A stretch of 64,000 bases of DNA from NCBI RefSeq assembly GCF_030538695.1, contig NZ_JAUNTN010000013.1, positions 44,948 through 108,947 on the forward strand. Reading direction: 5' to 3'. The DNA comes from Paracoccus sp. (in: a-proteobacteria). Lineage in GTDB: Bacteria > Pseudomonadota > Alphaproteobacteria > Rhodobacterales > Rhodobacteraceae. A model generated the notes under the pieces. That model ran no database searches. It was not told the origin of the DNA and was given only the letters and a program-made list of their open reading frames with translations. Positions 51,095 through 60,428 of this stretch are shown piece by piece. The stretch's first letter is position 1. Each line of letters starts with the position of its first letter. A program made the translations under genes and the position numbers.

Positions 51095-54000
51095 TGAGGA
51101 TCTTGAGCTGATGGGTCTGGCCGCCCTTTTGATACTGCACCCCGCCATTGCCAATGGCGCTGATGGTGCCGCCATTGATCTGATCCCCGATCCGCAGCGT
51201 CACGATGCGCCCGTTCGACAGTCGCACCAGCGCCCGTGCGGTGCGGCCTGCGCCCGCCGTGCCGATAATCTGCGCCCTGCGGGTATCCATGGCGCGGGAT
51301 TGGGTGGCGTTGCGGGCGATGGTTTGCGTTTGCGCCGAAGCATTGCTGCCGCCGGTGTCGGGTTCGTCGTCCAGTTCCGGCGCACGGTAGGTCTGCTGGC
51401 GGGCGGCGGCGGCGCGTTGCTCGGCCTCGGCTTGTGCGCGGGCGCGGGCCTCGGCTTCGGCACGGGCGCGGGCCTCGGCCTGAGCATCAGCCTGCGCACG
51501 GGCGCGGGCGCGGGCTTCGGCCTGTGCCTGAAGCTGCTCATCCTCGCGGTGCTGACGGTCTATCTCGGCTTGCGTGGGACCGGCAGAGGGGGCGGGGGTC
51601 GCTACGGGCTGCGGGGTTGCTGCCGGGATTGTGGCGGGTGCAGGCGCGGCTGCTACCGGCGCAGGTGTTGCCGCCTGTTGTATCCCACCGGGGCGGCGTT
51701 GCGGCAAAGCTGAACGGGCCAGCCCGCCCATGGACACGCCTCCCGGCGCGGCTGTGGCGGCGGCAATGGCGCTGTCAACGGCCTGCGGGCTGACAGCGGC
51801 AACCGAAGGGTTCCCTGCGGTTGTGCTGCCGCTGCGGCGGGTGGGTCGTGCAGATGTATTAAGCCCGCCCAAATTGCGGGCGGGCGTGGCGGCGGCGGTG
51901 GGCTGAGAGGGTTGGGCTGCGGTTTGCGTCCCGCTGCGTGCCGGTGGTCGGGTTGAGCGGTTCAGCGCATCGCCCTGCGCCTGCGCGACGGCCGCATCGA
52001 CGGCACTGCGGCTGACAGAGGAGGCTGAGCTGTCCTGCCCCGGACGACGCTGCGGGCGGTCCTGCACCTGAACGATCATGGCGTTACGCTCGACCTGCGT
52101 CAGTGGGGTATAGCCCGCCGCAGCGGTGCGGCGGTCGTTCCAGAAACCATCGTCCGTCACCGCCACGCGGCGCGGCTGCACCAAGTCAGCAGGCAGCAGA
52201 TGCAGGCCCGGCGCCAGCATCAGCGAGGCCCCCTGATCGCTGGGCCGGGTCGAGGGGCGGGGCGAGCTGTTCAGCGCCGGATTGCTGGCGGCAGGGGCCG
52301 GTGCGCTGCTGCGGCTGGCGGCCGGAGTCGACGCAGCCGGGCGCGAGGGCGGACGTGCCGCGGCGGGGCGTTGGGTCGGCTCGGTGCTGGTCGCATAGGG
52401 CAGCGGGTTCTGCGGGACGCGCGGTGCGGCATCGGCGCGTGCCGGGGCTGCCGTGCGGGCAGGGGTGCTGGCCGGGCGGGCCGAGCTGCGCAGGTTGCTG
52501 CCCGCCGTGCTTTGTGGCTGGGTGGCCGCAGAGGCGGTTGGGGCGGAACTGTTGCTGCGCGTCACCGAGGCCGGACGGCTGGCGGGCCGTGCCGATACGA
52601 CCGGGGCGCTTTGTGCTGCCGTTGCTGCGTCTTGCTGCGGCGCGGGGGCTGTGCGCTGCGCGGGGGCCGGGACAGGATTCAGGGTTACGGTTGCGGGTTC
52701 TGCCGGGGTGATTTCCGGTGCCGGTGCAGGGTCCGCTTGCGCCTCTGCCAGCGCAGCATTGATCGCCGCGTCACGATCCGGCGCGGGCTGGTCTGCTTCA
52801 TCGGGGGCAAGTTCATCGGGGACAGGGGCTGCGGTTGGTGCAGGCTGCGGATCAGCCGCCGTTGGCTGCTCCGCCGGGGCGCTGCTGCTGCCCGGCGTGA
52901 TGGCAATGGCCGTCGGGCCGTCCGTTGCGGGGACCGTGCTTTGCTCCGGCAGCGGTGCCGGAACCGGGTCGGCAGGGGTCGGTTCAACAGCTTCAGGTGT
53001 GGCGGGTTCTGGCGTCACTGGTGCGGCAACAGGGGCCGCCTCGGGTTGCGCAACCGGCTCGGCAACCGGGGGGGGGGCAGGCGGCGAGTCTTTGCCACCA
53101 AGGAACAAGAAGGCCACCAGCAGCACGGCCAGCAGTAAACCGACCAGAGGCAGCACGCCTGACAAGCCCTTGCGGGTGCCGGGGGCCTCGGCTGGGGCTG
53201 TGTCCGCCCCTTGCTGTTGTGCTTTGCGGGCCGCCGCCGCGCGGTCCAGAACCGCCTGCGCACGGGCAGGCAGCACGCGCGGAGCGGCAGGGGCCGCCGG
53301 GCTGGTTGCCGGGGCAGGTGGCGCGTGGCGCACGACCGGCTTTTTCGCGGCTTCGGGCAAAGGGGCTGCTGTCGTGGGCGGTTTCGCGTCAGGCTCGGAC
53401 ACCGGCACCGAAGGCGCGGCAATGACCGGGGCCGCAACAGCGACCGGCACGGGATCAGGTTTGACAGCCGGTTCGGGCGCAACTGCCGGGGCAGGCTTTG
53501 CCGGGGCTTCGAGGCTAAAATGCGGGGTGATAGCCGAAATAGGCGCCGCTGCTGACGGATCCGCGACCAGCTCGGCTGGCATGGCAGTCGGCGTGACCGT
53601 TGCCGCGGCAGCCGTGGCGATTGCGGTTACAGGCGCGGCTTCGGCGGCGGCAACGGCCACGGTCGAGGCGACATTCATCTCGTCCAGATCGTCGTCCTGA
53701 CCAAAGACCGGCAGTTCGGGGAACTGATCCGGGCGCGGTTGCGCCGTATAAAGCCCCGGCACGAAGCCATGTGCGCGCAAGAAATCCTCGGCTTCATGCA
53801 AGGTCTCACGGGCCACGGCAGCGATATGAACCACGCCATCACCGGCGTGCCAGTCAAAGGACAGTTCCTCGACCGGATAGGGGGTGCGGCCTTGCAGCGC
53901 CGCAGCTACCGCCTGCGGATCAGGTTCGACCGGGGCCGAGGTGTAGAGGATCTGATCCTCGGGAATAATGACCGTCAGGATCGGGTCCAGCCCTTCGGCA

Positions 54001-54155
54001 CCGCCCGCCCGCGCCCGCATCCCGGCCATTGCCGCCCGCATCTGCGGATCGTCGAACCGGGCCTGCCCAAGAACCGCCCCACCAACGCTTTCGCGCAGCA
54101 AGACGGCGTGATCGGTGAAAGACAGGGCGAATTGCCCGGCGCTGGTATCCTGCAT
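51084..54155 (-). CDS. 1023-residue bitopic protein: PilM/GspL-like N-domain, Pro/Ala-rich region, PilP/GspC-like C-domain
   Basis: It starts at ATG 54155 with GAGGG 7 bases upstream. Residues about 5-150 resemble the actin-like PilM/GspL fold (FALSFTDHAVLLRE, VIIPEDQILYTSAPV, VEELSFDWH). A single membrane helix lies at about 335-357 (VLPLVGLLLAVLLVAFLFLGG). The long Pro/Ala/Ser region contains degenerate repeats with RP-x-RR-type motifs and a helical Ala/Arg/Glu stretch near 900-950. The last 60 residues (ALVRLSNGRIVTLRIGDQINGGTISAIGNGGVQYQKG) look like the PilP/GspC homology region. I infer an inner-membrane scaffold spanning to the outer membrane. No known gene name. Confidence 0.6.
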   Translation of the reverse strand: MQDTSAGQFALSFTDHAVLLRESVGGAVLGQARFDDPQMRAAMAGMRARAGGAEGLDPILTVIIPEDQILYTSAPVEPDPQAVAAALQGRTPYPVEELSFDWHAGDGVVHIAAVARETLHEAEDFLRAHGFVPGLYTAQPRPDQFPELPVFGQDDDLDEMNVASTVAVAAAEAAPVTAIATAAAATVTPTAMPAELVADPSAAAPISAITPHFSLEAPAKPAPAVAPEPAVKPDPVPVAVAAPVIAAPSVPVSEPDAKPPTTAAPLPEAAKKPVVRHAPPAPATSPAAPAAPRVLPARAQAVLDRAAAARKAQQQGADTAPAEAPGTRKGLSGVLPLVGLLLAVLLVAFLFLGGKDSPPAPPPVAEPVAQPEAAPVAAPVTPEPATPEAVEPTPADPVPAPLPEQSTVPATDGPTAIAITPGSSSAPAEQPTAADPQPAPTAAPVPDELAPDEADQPAPDRDAAINAALAEAQADPAPAPEITPAEPATVTLNPVPAPAQRTAPAPQQDAATAAQSAPVVSARPASRPASVTRSNSSAPTASAATQPQSTAGSNLRSSARPASTPARTAAPARADAAPRVPQNPLPYATSTEPTQRPAAARPPSRPAASTPAASRSSAPAPAASNPALNSSPRPSTRPSDQGASLMLAPGLHLLPADLVQPRRVAVTDDGFWNDRRTAAAGYTPLTQVERNAMIVQVQDRPQRRPGQDSSASSVSRSAVDAAVAQAQGDALNRSTRPPARSGTQTAAQPSQPTAAATPARNLGGLNTSARPTRRSGSTTAGNPSVAAVSPQAVDSAIAAATAAPGGVSMGGLARSALPQRRPGGIQQAATPAPVAAAPAPATIPAATPQPVATPAPSAGPTQAEIDRQHREDEQLQAQAEARARARAQADAQAEARARAEAEARARAQAEAEQRAAAARQQTYRAPELDDEPDTGGSNASAQTQTIARNATQSRAMDTRRAQIIGTAGAGRTARALVRLSNGRIVTLRIGDQINGGTISAIGNGGVQYQKGGQTHQLKILNAR

Positions 54156-54328
54156 CGACAAACCCTCGTCACCGGCCAGTCAGCCGGGCGTGATGTTATG
54201 GTTGTTTGCTATGTGCTAACGCAAAACCCCGGCTGAGGGAAGTGCCGCCAGCCCACACGGAAATGTCAGGGAGCGTTTTTCGCAATCGCGCGTTAAGTCG
54301 CAGAAATGGCTTCATCAAGAGGTTTCCG

Positions 54329-55189
54329 ATGAAATCCCCGCTCTCGTTTCTGCCTGTTGCCCTTGGCGTGGCGCTGACCCTGCCGCTGGCCGCGCCGGTT
54401 TTGGCGCAAGAAGGCCGCGCACATGGCGAACATATGGCCCCGAAGATCATGCACGGCCCGGCGATCACGGTTTCTGGCACTGGCGATGCGCAGCTTGCGC
54501 CGGAACTGGCGACAGTGACGCTTGGCGTCTTGACGCAGGCAGAGAAAGCCGCCGATGCGATGTCGCAAAACAGCGCCGCGCTGGATCAGGTCATGCAGGT
54601 TTTTACTGCTGCCGGGGTTGAGGCCCGTGACATGCAGACCAGTGGTTTGTCGCTGAATGTCCAGTATGAATACCCTGAAAACCGCCGCCCGGTGACGGTT
54701 GGGTATGAGGCCCGTAACGGGCTGATGGTGCGGGTCCGTGATCTGGACAGCCTCGGCGGCCTGCTGGATCAGGCCATTACCGCCGGGGCCAATCAGGTCG
54801 AGGGCATCAGCTTTGGCGCGGACAATACCGATGCCGCGCTGGATCAGGCCCGGCAAAACGCCGTGAAAGACGCCATGCACCGGGCGCAGATCATGGCGGA
54901 AACCTCGGGGATGCGGCTGGGGCCGGTGCTGTCGATCAGCGAAACTGGCGGAATGCCAGAGCGCCCGCAGCCGATGATGGCCCGCATGGCCGCAGATGGT
55001 GCCGCACAATCCGCCGTGCCGATTGCAGCCGGTGAACTGACGCTTTCGGCCAATGTGCAGATGCGCTTTGCCCTGCTGCCGCTGGACGGGCAGGGCGATG
55101 GCCAACCGCCGCTGATCCCGGCCCCAACCGATGCGGCCCGCACCGCGCCGGAAGCTGCTGCGGAGCCTGCACCGGACGTCTCGAACTAA
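54329..55189 (+). CDS. Exported SIMPL-domain (DUF541) protein
   Basis: This 286-residue protein starts at ATG 54329 (AGAGG upstream). The signal sequence ends near ALTLPLAAPVLAQ. The SIMPL domain covers about 45-250: AITVSGTGDAQLAPELATVTLGVLTQ, VEARDMQTSGLSLNVQYEY, YEARNGLMVRVRD and ALDQARQNAVKDAMHRAQIMAE are family blocks. The C-terminus is Pro/Ala-rich. SIMPL proteins are periplasmic, sometimes linked to oxidative stress; the role here is unknown. It is followed by a terminator. Confidence 0.88.
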   Translation: MKSPLSFLPVALGVALTLPLAAPVLAQEGRAHGEHMAPKIMHGPAITVSGTGDAQLAPELATVTLGVLTQAEKAADAMSQNSAALDQVMQVFTAAGVEARDMQTSGLSLNVQYEYPENRRPVTVGYEARNGLMVRVRDLDSLGGLLDQAITAGANQVEGISFGADNTDAALDQARQNAVKDAMHRAQIMAETSGMRLGPVLSISETGGMPERPQPMMARMAADGAAQSAVPIAAGELTLSANVQMRFALLPLDGQGDGQPPLIPAPTDAARTAPEAAAEPAPDVSN

Positions 55190-55207
55190 ACGCAACCATG
55201 GCAATTT

Positions 55208-55243
55208 CCCCGCGCCGGATGCACCCGGCGCGGGGTTTCTTTC
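55208..55243 (+). terminator. Terminator after the SIMPL gene
   Basis: The arms CCCCGCGCCGG and CCGGCGCGGGG with a 4-6 base loop are followed by TTTCTTT on the plus strand. Confidence 0.88.
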
Positions 55244-56525
55244 AGCCTGCCGCCATCAGCGCCTGTTGCAGATCCGCGATCAGGTCGGCCGGGTCTTCGA
55301 TGCCGATGGACAGGCGCACCATCTCGGGTGCGGCACCGGATGCGCGTTGCTGATCCTCGGTCAACTGGCGGTGCGTGGTGGAGGCGGAATGGATTACCAG
55401 CGACCGCGCATCCCCAAGATTGGCCACATGGCTGAACAGTTTCAGCGCATTGACCAACCGCACACAGGCGTCATAGCCGCCCTTCATCTCAAAGGTGAAC
55501 AGCGCCCCTGCACCTTTCGGAAACAGGCGCTGCGCCCGCGCGTGCCAGGGCGAATCCGGCAGCCCCGCCCAAGTCACCCGCGCCACCTGCGGCTGCGCCT
55601 GCAACCATTCGGCCACCGCGCGGGTATTCTCGACATGGCGCTGCATCCGCAGGGGCAGGGTCTCGATTCCCATCAGCGTGTAATGCGCGGCCTGCGGGTT
55701 CAGCGTCATGCCAAGGTCGCGCAAACCTATGGCAATACCGTGGAACGTAAAGGCCAGATTGCCAAAGGTTTCATGGAAGCGCAGCCCGTGATAGGCGGGT
55801 TCCGGCGCGGAAAGGCTGGGAAACTTGTCGCTGGCCGACCAGTCAAAGCGGCCCGAATCAATGACTGCGCCGCCCATAACCGTGCCATTCCCGGTCAGAT
55901 ATTTGGTCAGACTGTGAACGACCAGCGTGGCGCCCATCTCGATCGGGCGGCACAGATAAGGCGTGGCCAGCGTGTTATCCACGATCAGCGGAATCCCCGC
56001 CGTATCGGCAATCGCCGCCAGCGCCGGAATATCAGTGACATAGCCGCCAGGGTTGCTGATCGATTCGCAGAAAATCGCCCGCGTGTCGCCGTCGATGGCC
56101 GCCCGCACGGCATCCTCATCATCCAGATCGACGAAACGTACCGACCAGCCAAAGCGACGGATGGTCTGGCTGAACTGGGTGATCGTGCCGCCATAAAGCC
56201 GGGTCGAGGCCACGATGTTCAGTCCCGGTCCCATCAGCGGAAACAGCGCCATGATCTGCGCCGCATGACCGGACGAACAGCATACCGCCCCCGCGCCGCC
56301 CTCCAGCGCGGCAAGCCGGTTCTGCAAGGCCGCGACGGTCGGGTTGGTCAGGCGCGAATAGATATATCCGACTTCTTGCAGGTTGAACAAACGCGCCGCG
56401 TGATCGGCGTCGCGGAACTGATAGGCGGTGGTCTGGTAAATCGGCACCTGCCGCGCCCCCGTCGCCGGATCGGGTTCCGCCCCGGCATGGATCGCGGTCG
56501 TGTCAAATCCCCAAGCGTCGGTCAT
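55242..56525 (-). CDS. metY: O-acetylhomoserine sulfhydrylase/aminocarboxypropyltransferase
   Basis: This 427-residue PLP enzyme makes homocysteine from O-acetylhomoserine and sulfide. ATG 56525 has GGGGGG upstream and yields MTDAWGFDTTAIHAGAEPDPATGAR, the usual start. SRLTNPTVAALQNRLAALEGG and the PLP-lysine region VVHSLTKYLTGNGTVMGG (Lys near 205) are intact. Length and the extended C-terminus favour the MetY type over MetB/MetC. It stands alone on the minus strand. Confidence 0.9.
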   Translation of the reverse strand: MTDAWGFDTTAIHAGAEPDPATGARQVPIYQTTAYQFRDADHAARLFNLQEVGYIYSRLTNPTVAALQNRLAALEGGAGAVCCSSGHAAQIMALFPLMGPGLNIVASTRLYGGTITQFSQTIRRFGWSVRFVDLDDEDAVRAAIDGDTRAIFCESISNPGGYVTDIPALAAIADTAGIPLIVDNTLATPYLCRPIEMGATLVVHSLTKYLTGNGTVMGGAVIDSGRFDWSASDKFPSLSAPEPAYHGLRFHETFGNLAFTFHGIAIGLRDLGMTLNPQAAHYTLMGIETLPLRMQRHVENTRAVAEWLQAQPQVARVTWAGLPDSPWHARAQRLFPKGAGALFTFEMKGGYDACVRLVNALKLFSHVANLGDARSLVIHSASTTHRQLTEDQQRASGAAPEMVRLSIGIEDPADLIADLQQALMAAG

Positions 56526-56586
56526 TTTTGATCCCCCCTTTTCGCTTGGCGGCAGGCTAGGACGGGGGGCGGGCCTGCGCAATGGG

Positions 56587-56617
56587 AAAGCCGCCCGCGT
56601 TCCCTGCGGGCGGCTTT
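56587..56617 (-). terminator. Terminator between ssb and metY
   Basis: The arms AAAGCCGCCCGC and GCGGGCGGCTTT enclose a 7-base loop just after the ssb stop on the minus strand. Both sides have T-rich ends. Confidence 0.8.
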
Positions 56618-56629
56618 TCGTGGTTCGGA

Positions 56630-57130
56630 TCAGAACGGAATATCGTCGTCGAACTCGGCCCGTGCCGGGGCCTGCTGACCACCACGCGATGAACCGCCGC
56701 CATAGCTGTCACCGCCGCCGCTGTAGCTGTCGCCACCATAGCCGCCCTGACCACCGCGCCCGCCGCCGCCACCTTCGCCGCGACCATCCAGCATGGTCAG
56801 CTCACTGCGGAAGGGGCGTAGGACGACCTCGGTCGTGTAGCGGTCCTGGCCGGATTGGTCCTGCCATTTGCGGGTCTCAAGCTGACCCTCGATATAGACC
56901 TTGCTGCCCTTGCGCAGATATTGCTCAGCCACCTTGGCCAGCGGTTCCGAGAAAATGGCGACGGAATGCCATTGTGTGCGTTCCTGCCGTTCGCCCGAAT
57001 TGCGGTCGCGCCAGGTCTCGCTGGTCGCAATGCGCAGGTTCACCACCTTGCCGCCGTTCTGAAATGTGCGCACCTCGGGGTCGGCACCCAGATTGCCGAT
57101 CAGAATGACCTTGTTGACGCTGCCTGCCAT
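56630..57130 (-). CDS. ssb: Single-stranded DNA-binding protein
   Basis: This 166-residue protein has the OB fold at residues 4-110 ([70 protein letters not shown]). A Gly/Ser/Tyr-rich linker of about 40 residues follows, then the acidic tip EFDDDIPF that recruits DNA repair and replication partners. Start, length and tip are normal for tetrameric bacterial SSB. A terminator follows directly. Confidence 0.97.
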   Translation of the reverse strand: MAGSVNKVILIGNLGADPEVRTFQNGGKVVNLRIATSETWRDRNSGERQERTQWHSVAIFSEPLAKVAEQYLRKGSKVYIEGQLETRKWQDQSGQDRYTTEVVLRPFRSELTMLDGRGEGGGGGRGGQGGYGGDSYSGGGDSYGGGSSRGGQQAPARAEFDDDIPF

Positions 57131-57320
57131 CTGCTTGTCCTTTGCCGTAAAAATCTTGAGCCTGATCTAACCTGATGCGGGGCCGCAGGGAAGCGGTTTC
57201 CCTGGCACCCCATCGGCAGCTTTTCGCCCATCGCCTTGCGCGTTCTTATCAGCAAAGGGTTTCGCAATCGTTAATTTTGGGTAATATGCCGTCAAGTTCG
57301 CATAAGACGAGGGGCAGAGG
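57131..57320. promoter_or_regulatory. Divergent intergenic region of ssb and the transglycosylase gene
   Basis: These 190 bases hold the promoters of two divergent genes. In Proteobacteria ssb is often LexA-controlled. I did not find a clear alphaproteobacterial SOS box (GAAC...GTTC) here, so SOS control cannot be claimed. Confidence 0.35.
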
Positions 57321-57950
57321 ATGAGCAAATCCACCATGTTCATGGGGCTGAAAGCGGCAACTCTGGCGGTCGCGGCGCTTGCCGTTGCGGTTCCCGCCCA
57401 TGCTGACGGGCTGCGCCTTGGCGGTGCATCCAGCAAGACCCGCGCGGCACAGTTCGAGCGTCAGACCCGGTTGATGGATACCCGTCTTTCGCAGCAATAT
57501 CAGCGTTCTGTCCGGCTTCAGCCGGAAGGGGCGCAGACCTCGATCACCATTGAGCTGACCGAGCGTATCCCCTCGTATCGCGGGCGCAACAGCGCCTATG
57601 TGCCGCACGCCCGCGCCGCAGCGCGTAAACACGGCATCCCCGAGGATCTGTTCCTGCGGCTGGTTCAACAGGAATCGGGCTGGAACCCGAACGCCCGCAG
57701 CCACAAGGGCGCACATGGTCTGGCGCAGTTGATGCCCGGCACTGCGGCAAAACTGGGCGTCGATCCGCGCGATCCGATCCAGAACCTTGAGGGTGGGGCG
57801 CGCTACCTGCGCATGATGTATAACCAGTTCGGCAACTGGCGGCTGGCGCTGGCGGCCTATAATGCCGGGCCAGGAGCGGTCCAGAAACATGGCGGCATTC
57901 CGCCCTATCGTGAAACCCGCAATTATGTCCGGGTGATCTCGGGAAGCTAA
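57321..57950 (+). CDS. Exported lytic transglycosylase (SLT domain)
   Basis: This 209-residue protein starts at ATG 57321 with AGAGG upstream. A Sec signal ([17 protein letters not shown]) leads to a SLT domain at about 95-205: the catalytic Glu in [14 protein letters not shown] (near 118), [52 protein letters not shown]. It cleaves the glycan strand of murein, forming anhydro ends. T3SS clusters often include such enzymes, but this gene is 35 kb away and probably housekeeping. Confidence 0.92.
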   Translation: MSKSTMFMGLKAATLAVAALAVAVPAHADGLRLGGASSKTRAAQFERQTRLMDTRLSQQYQRSVRLQPEGAQTSITIELTERIPSYRGRNSAYVPHARAAARKHGIPEDLFLRLVQQESGWNPNARSHKGAHGLAQLMPGTAAKLGVDPRDPIQNLEGGARYLRMMYNQFGNWRLALAAYNAGPGAVQKHGGIPPYRETRNYVRVISGS

Positions 57951-57952
57951 GA

Positions 57953-57980
57953 AAAAGGGGCCTTGCGGCCCCATTTTTTT
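57953..57980 (+). terminator. Rho-independent terminator after the transglycosylase gene
   Basis: GGGGCC-TTGC-GGCCCC is followed by seven T and preceded by five A, 2 bases after the stop. Confidence 0.92.
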
Positions 57981-58066
57981 GCCTCCGGCGGGGATATTTC
58001 TGACAAAAGATGGGGCAGGGTGCTGCGCTTTGTGATCTTTTGTCTCTAAATATCCCCGCCGGAGGC
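57981..58066. repeat. Extragenic inverted repeat with CCTCCGGCGGGGATATTT arms
   Basis: The left arm (57981-58011) and right arm (58035-58066) are inverted copies of about 31 bases with one small indel, beginning GCCTCCGGCGGGGATATTT and ending ACAAAAGAT. The spacer is 23 bases. Such palindromes are scattered between genes in Rhodobacterales. Here it separates the transglycosylase terminator from the SYLF gene end. Confidence 0.85.
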
Positions 58067-58083
58067 ATCTGGCCTTGCAGCCG

Positions 58084-58686
58084 TCACCCCCGGTTCAGTC
58101 CGGGGATAACGCTGGTCGCGCCTGCCGCGCCGATGCCAGCGATACGGGTGTATTTCGTGCCTTCGATCGCGGCGCCGGCCATCAGCCCGGACTGGCCGAA
58201 GATCACCGCGATAATGGGGTATTGCATGGTCAGCGTGTCGCGGCCAATTTCCATGCCGGTGGCGGGCAGGGCGTAAAAGGCGTCGGCACTGGCGGACCAG
58301 ACCGGGCGGCTGCGAAAATCATTCAGCGCCGCATCGGTGTTGAAGAACAGGGCGTGGGCATATTGTTGCGCCCCGGCCTGCAAGCCGATGCTGGCTTTTG
58401 CGGCGGAATAATAGGCTACGGTGTTATCCCCGATCCGCAGCGCACCTTCACCATAGGCGCCGCCAACACCGAAGCCGGCTTCGGTCAGCAGCGGCATATA
58501 CAGCACCGCCTTGGCGCTGGACAGCAGTGGTTGGGTCATCGGCACATTGTTCAGCATATAGTTGCGCGTGGCATCGACACGGCCTTCGATCCGCTGCGTG
58601 CCGTCAAAACTGATCGCCTGATCGCCACAGGCCGCCAGCCCCGCAGTTGCGGCGGAGCTGGCAAGAAAGGTTCGTCTGTTCAACAT
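58084..58686 (-). CDS. SYLF-domain lipoprotein with Tat-like signal
   Basis: This 200-residue protein probably starts at ATG 58686, giving MLNRRTFLASSAATAGLAACG: a twin-arginine stretch followed by a lipobox (LAAC). An ATG four codons upstream is possible, but its ribosome site is too close. The remainder is a SYLF (Ysc84) lipid-binding domain: SSAKAVLYMPLLTEAGFGVGGAYGEGALR, YYSAAKASIGLQAGAQQYAHALFFN, and the closing Gly-rich strand. SYLF proteins bind phosphoinositide-type lipids in eukaryotes; the bacterial role is unclear. Confidence 0.85.
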   Translation of the reverse strand: MLNRRTFLASSAATAGLAACGDQAISFDGTQRIEGRVDATRNYMLNNVPMTQPLLSSAKAVLYMPLLTEAGFGVGGAYGEGALRIGDNTVAYYSAAKASIGLQAGAQQYAHALFFNTDAALNDFRSRPVWSASADAFYALPATGMEIGRDTLTMQYPIIAVIFGQSGLMAGAAIEGTKYTRIAGIGAAGATSVIPGLNRG

Positions 58687-58766
58687 ATTCTGCCCCATTC
58701 CTCAGGATTGCGCCCGAGGTCGTCGCGCCCCGGTTGACCCGCAGAAGAATAGGGCAAAATCTGCTT

Positions 58767-59762
58767 TCAGGCCAGCATTTCCGCAACCTGCGGGGCGAAA
58801 TAGGTCAGCACCCCGTCACAGCCCGCGCGGCGGAAGGCCAGCAGGCTTTCCAGAACCACATCGCGCGACAGCCAGCCGTTGCGGATCGCGCCTTCGATCA
58901 TCGCATATTCGCCACTAACCTGATAGGCAAAGGTCGGCGCGGCGAACTGGTCGCGGACCATGCGGCAGATGTCCAGATATGCCATTCCCGGCTTGACCAT
59001 GACCATATCCGCGCCTTCAGCCAGATCGCGGGCAACGCAGCGCAGGGCCTCGTCACGGTTGGCGGGGTTCATCTGATAGGTTTTCTTGTCCCCGACCAGC
59101 CGGCCCGAGGCCCCGACCGCATCGCGGAACGGCCCATAAAAGGCGCTGGCATATTTTGCCGCATAGGACAGGATTGCCACATCCCGATGCCCGGCGCTTT
59201 CCAGGGCGCCACGCAATGCACCGATGCGCCCGTCCATCATGTCGGACGGCCCCAGCAGATCAGCCCCGGATTCCGCCTGCACCAGCGCCATGCGCACCAG
59301 CGCCTCGACGGTTTCATCATTCAGGATCACCCCATCGCGCACCAGCCCGTCATGGCCGTTGCTGTTGTAAGGGTCCAGCGCAATATCGGTCATCACCACC
59401 AGATCGGGGGCGACTTCTTTTACGGCGCGGATCGCGCGGTTGCCGATATTGTCGGCGTCCCATGCACGTTCGCAGGTCTCGTTCTTCAGGTCCGGGTCGG
59501 CATGGGGAAAGATGCAAATTGCCGGAATCCCCAGCTTTGCCGCTTGTTCCGCAGCCCGTTTTGCCCCGTCCAGTGTCAGCCGGTGAACGCCGGGCATCGA
59601 AGGGATCTCGCCTGCGCCACCTGTTACCTCGGTCACGAAAATCGGCCAGATCAGGTTTGAAGGAGTCAGGTTGACCTCGGAGACCATGGCGCGCATGGCC
59701 GGGCTTTTGCGCAGGCGACGCAACCGGGTGGCGGGGAAGGGGGCGATGATCGGGGTTGCCAT
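58767..59762 (-). CDS. hemB: Delta-aminolevulinic acid dehydratase (porphobilinogen synthase)
   Basis: This 331-residue enzyme condenses two 5-aminolevulinate molecules to porphobilinogen in tetrapyrrole synthesis. ATG 59762 has GGAAAGG upstream. Schiff-base lysine regions AAKYASAFYGPFRDA and MVMVKPGMAYLDICRMV are present. The metal segment reads MTDIALDPYNSNGHDG, lacking the Cys triad of zinc-type enzymes, so it is probably the Mg-dependent or metal-independent type common in Alphaproteobacteria. It is divergent from a membrane protein gene. Confidence 0.95.
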   Translation of the reverse strand: MATPIIAPFPATRLRRLRKSPAMRAMVSEVNLTPSNLIWPIFVTEVTGGAGEIPSMPGVHRLTLDGAKRAAEQAAKLGIPAICIFPHADPDLKNETCERAWDADNIGNRAIRAVKEVAPDLVVMTDIALDPYNSNGHDGLVRDGVILNDETVEALVRMALVQAESGADLLGPSDMMDGRIGALRGALESAGHRDVAILSYAAKYASAFYGPFRDAVGASGRLVGDKKTYQMNPANRDEALRCVARDLAEGADMVMVKPGMAYLDICRMVRDQFAAPTFAYQVSGEYAMIEGAIRNGWLSRDVVLESLLAFRRAGCDGVLTYFAPQVAEMLA

Positions 59763-59829
59763 GATGGGGCCTTTCCTGTCTTGCGCCCTCGTTCTAAGGT
59801 CGCGGGCGCGAAAGAACAAGGAAACAGCC

Positions 59830-60390
59830 GTGCCTCAGATCAGCGGATTTCTGGACCTGATGGATGCCCGCAGCTTTGGCGTGGTCTGGTACTGGGTGGC
59901 GCTGGCATGGGTCTGGACGCGGGCCGGGCGTCGTGTTCTTGGTGTTCCGCGTGAGGTCATCGCCGCTGCGCGTCGTAGCCTGAACAGCCCCACGCCCGAG
60001 CCGCCCGAGGCCGTGGCGCTGCTGGACTGGCTGTCGCTGAACCTGCCGCGCTGGCAGCCAACGCCGGTAGAACGCGCGGTGCTGGTCGGGATCGGCGGCT
60101 TTGGCCTTGGCGGGCTATGGGCGCTGGGGGCCGGGCTTGGGCTGGAACTGGCGCTGGCCGCCAGCCTGCTGCTGACGCCGCTGGCGCTGCTGTGGTTGCT
60201 GAACCTGTGGCTGGCAGCGCGGTTGGCGCGGTTGCTGAACAGTGCAGAGCCATTGCGCGACATTGCCACGCAGGCGGCGCGGCGCATGGTCTGGCATAGC
60301 CGGCTGGTCTTTGCGCTTGGCGTGATTTCGGTGATGGCAACGGCGATGGTGGGCGCGATCTGGCGGCTGCTGCACCCGTTCGGCATCTGA
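59830..60390 (+). CDS. Membrane protein of unknown function
   Basis: This 186-residue protein starts at GTG 59830 with AAGGAA about 8 bases upstream. Hydrophobic helices lie at about residues 17-30, 84-105, 108-130 (LALAASLLLTPLALLWLLNLWLA) and 160-180 (LVFALGVISVMATAMVGAIW). I do not recognise a defined family. From memory, Rhodobacteraceae relatives are sometimes labelled as a component linked to SufBCD, without support here. It lies between hemB and mfd. Confidence 0.65.
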   Translation: MPQISGFLDLMDARSFGVVWYWVALAWVWTRAGRRVLGVPREVIAAARRSLNSPTPEPPEAVALLDWLSLNLPRWQPTPVERAVLVGIGGFGLGGLWALGAGLGLELALAASLLLTPLALLWLLNLWLAARLARLLNSAEPLRDIATQAARRMVWHSRLVFALGVISVMATAMVGAIWRLLHPFGI

Positions 60391-60428
60391 TGCTTGACGC
60401 CACGCCGCGCCGCGCTATCTGAGGTTTC

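Noticed and set aside
52453-53700. 415-codon Gly/Ala/Ser-rich plus-strand frame and overlapping frames opposite the 1023-residue gene
   Set aside because: Low-complexity complement of a Pro/Ala-rich gene; no start signals or domains.
57321-57950. Assignment of the SLT transglycosylase to the T3SS
   Set aside because: It is 35 kb from the cluster among housekeeping genes, and SLT enzymes are common in all Gram-negative genomes.
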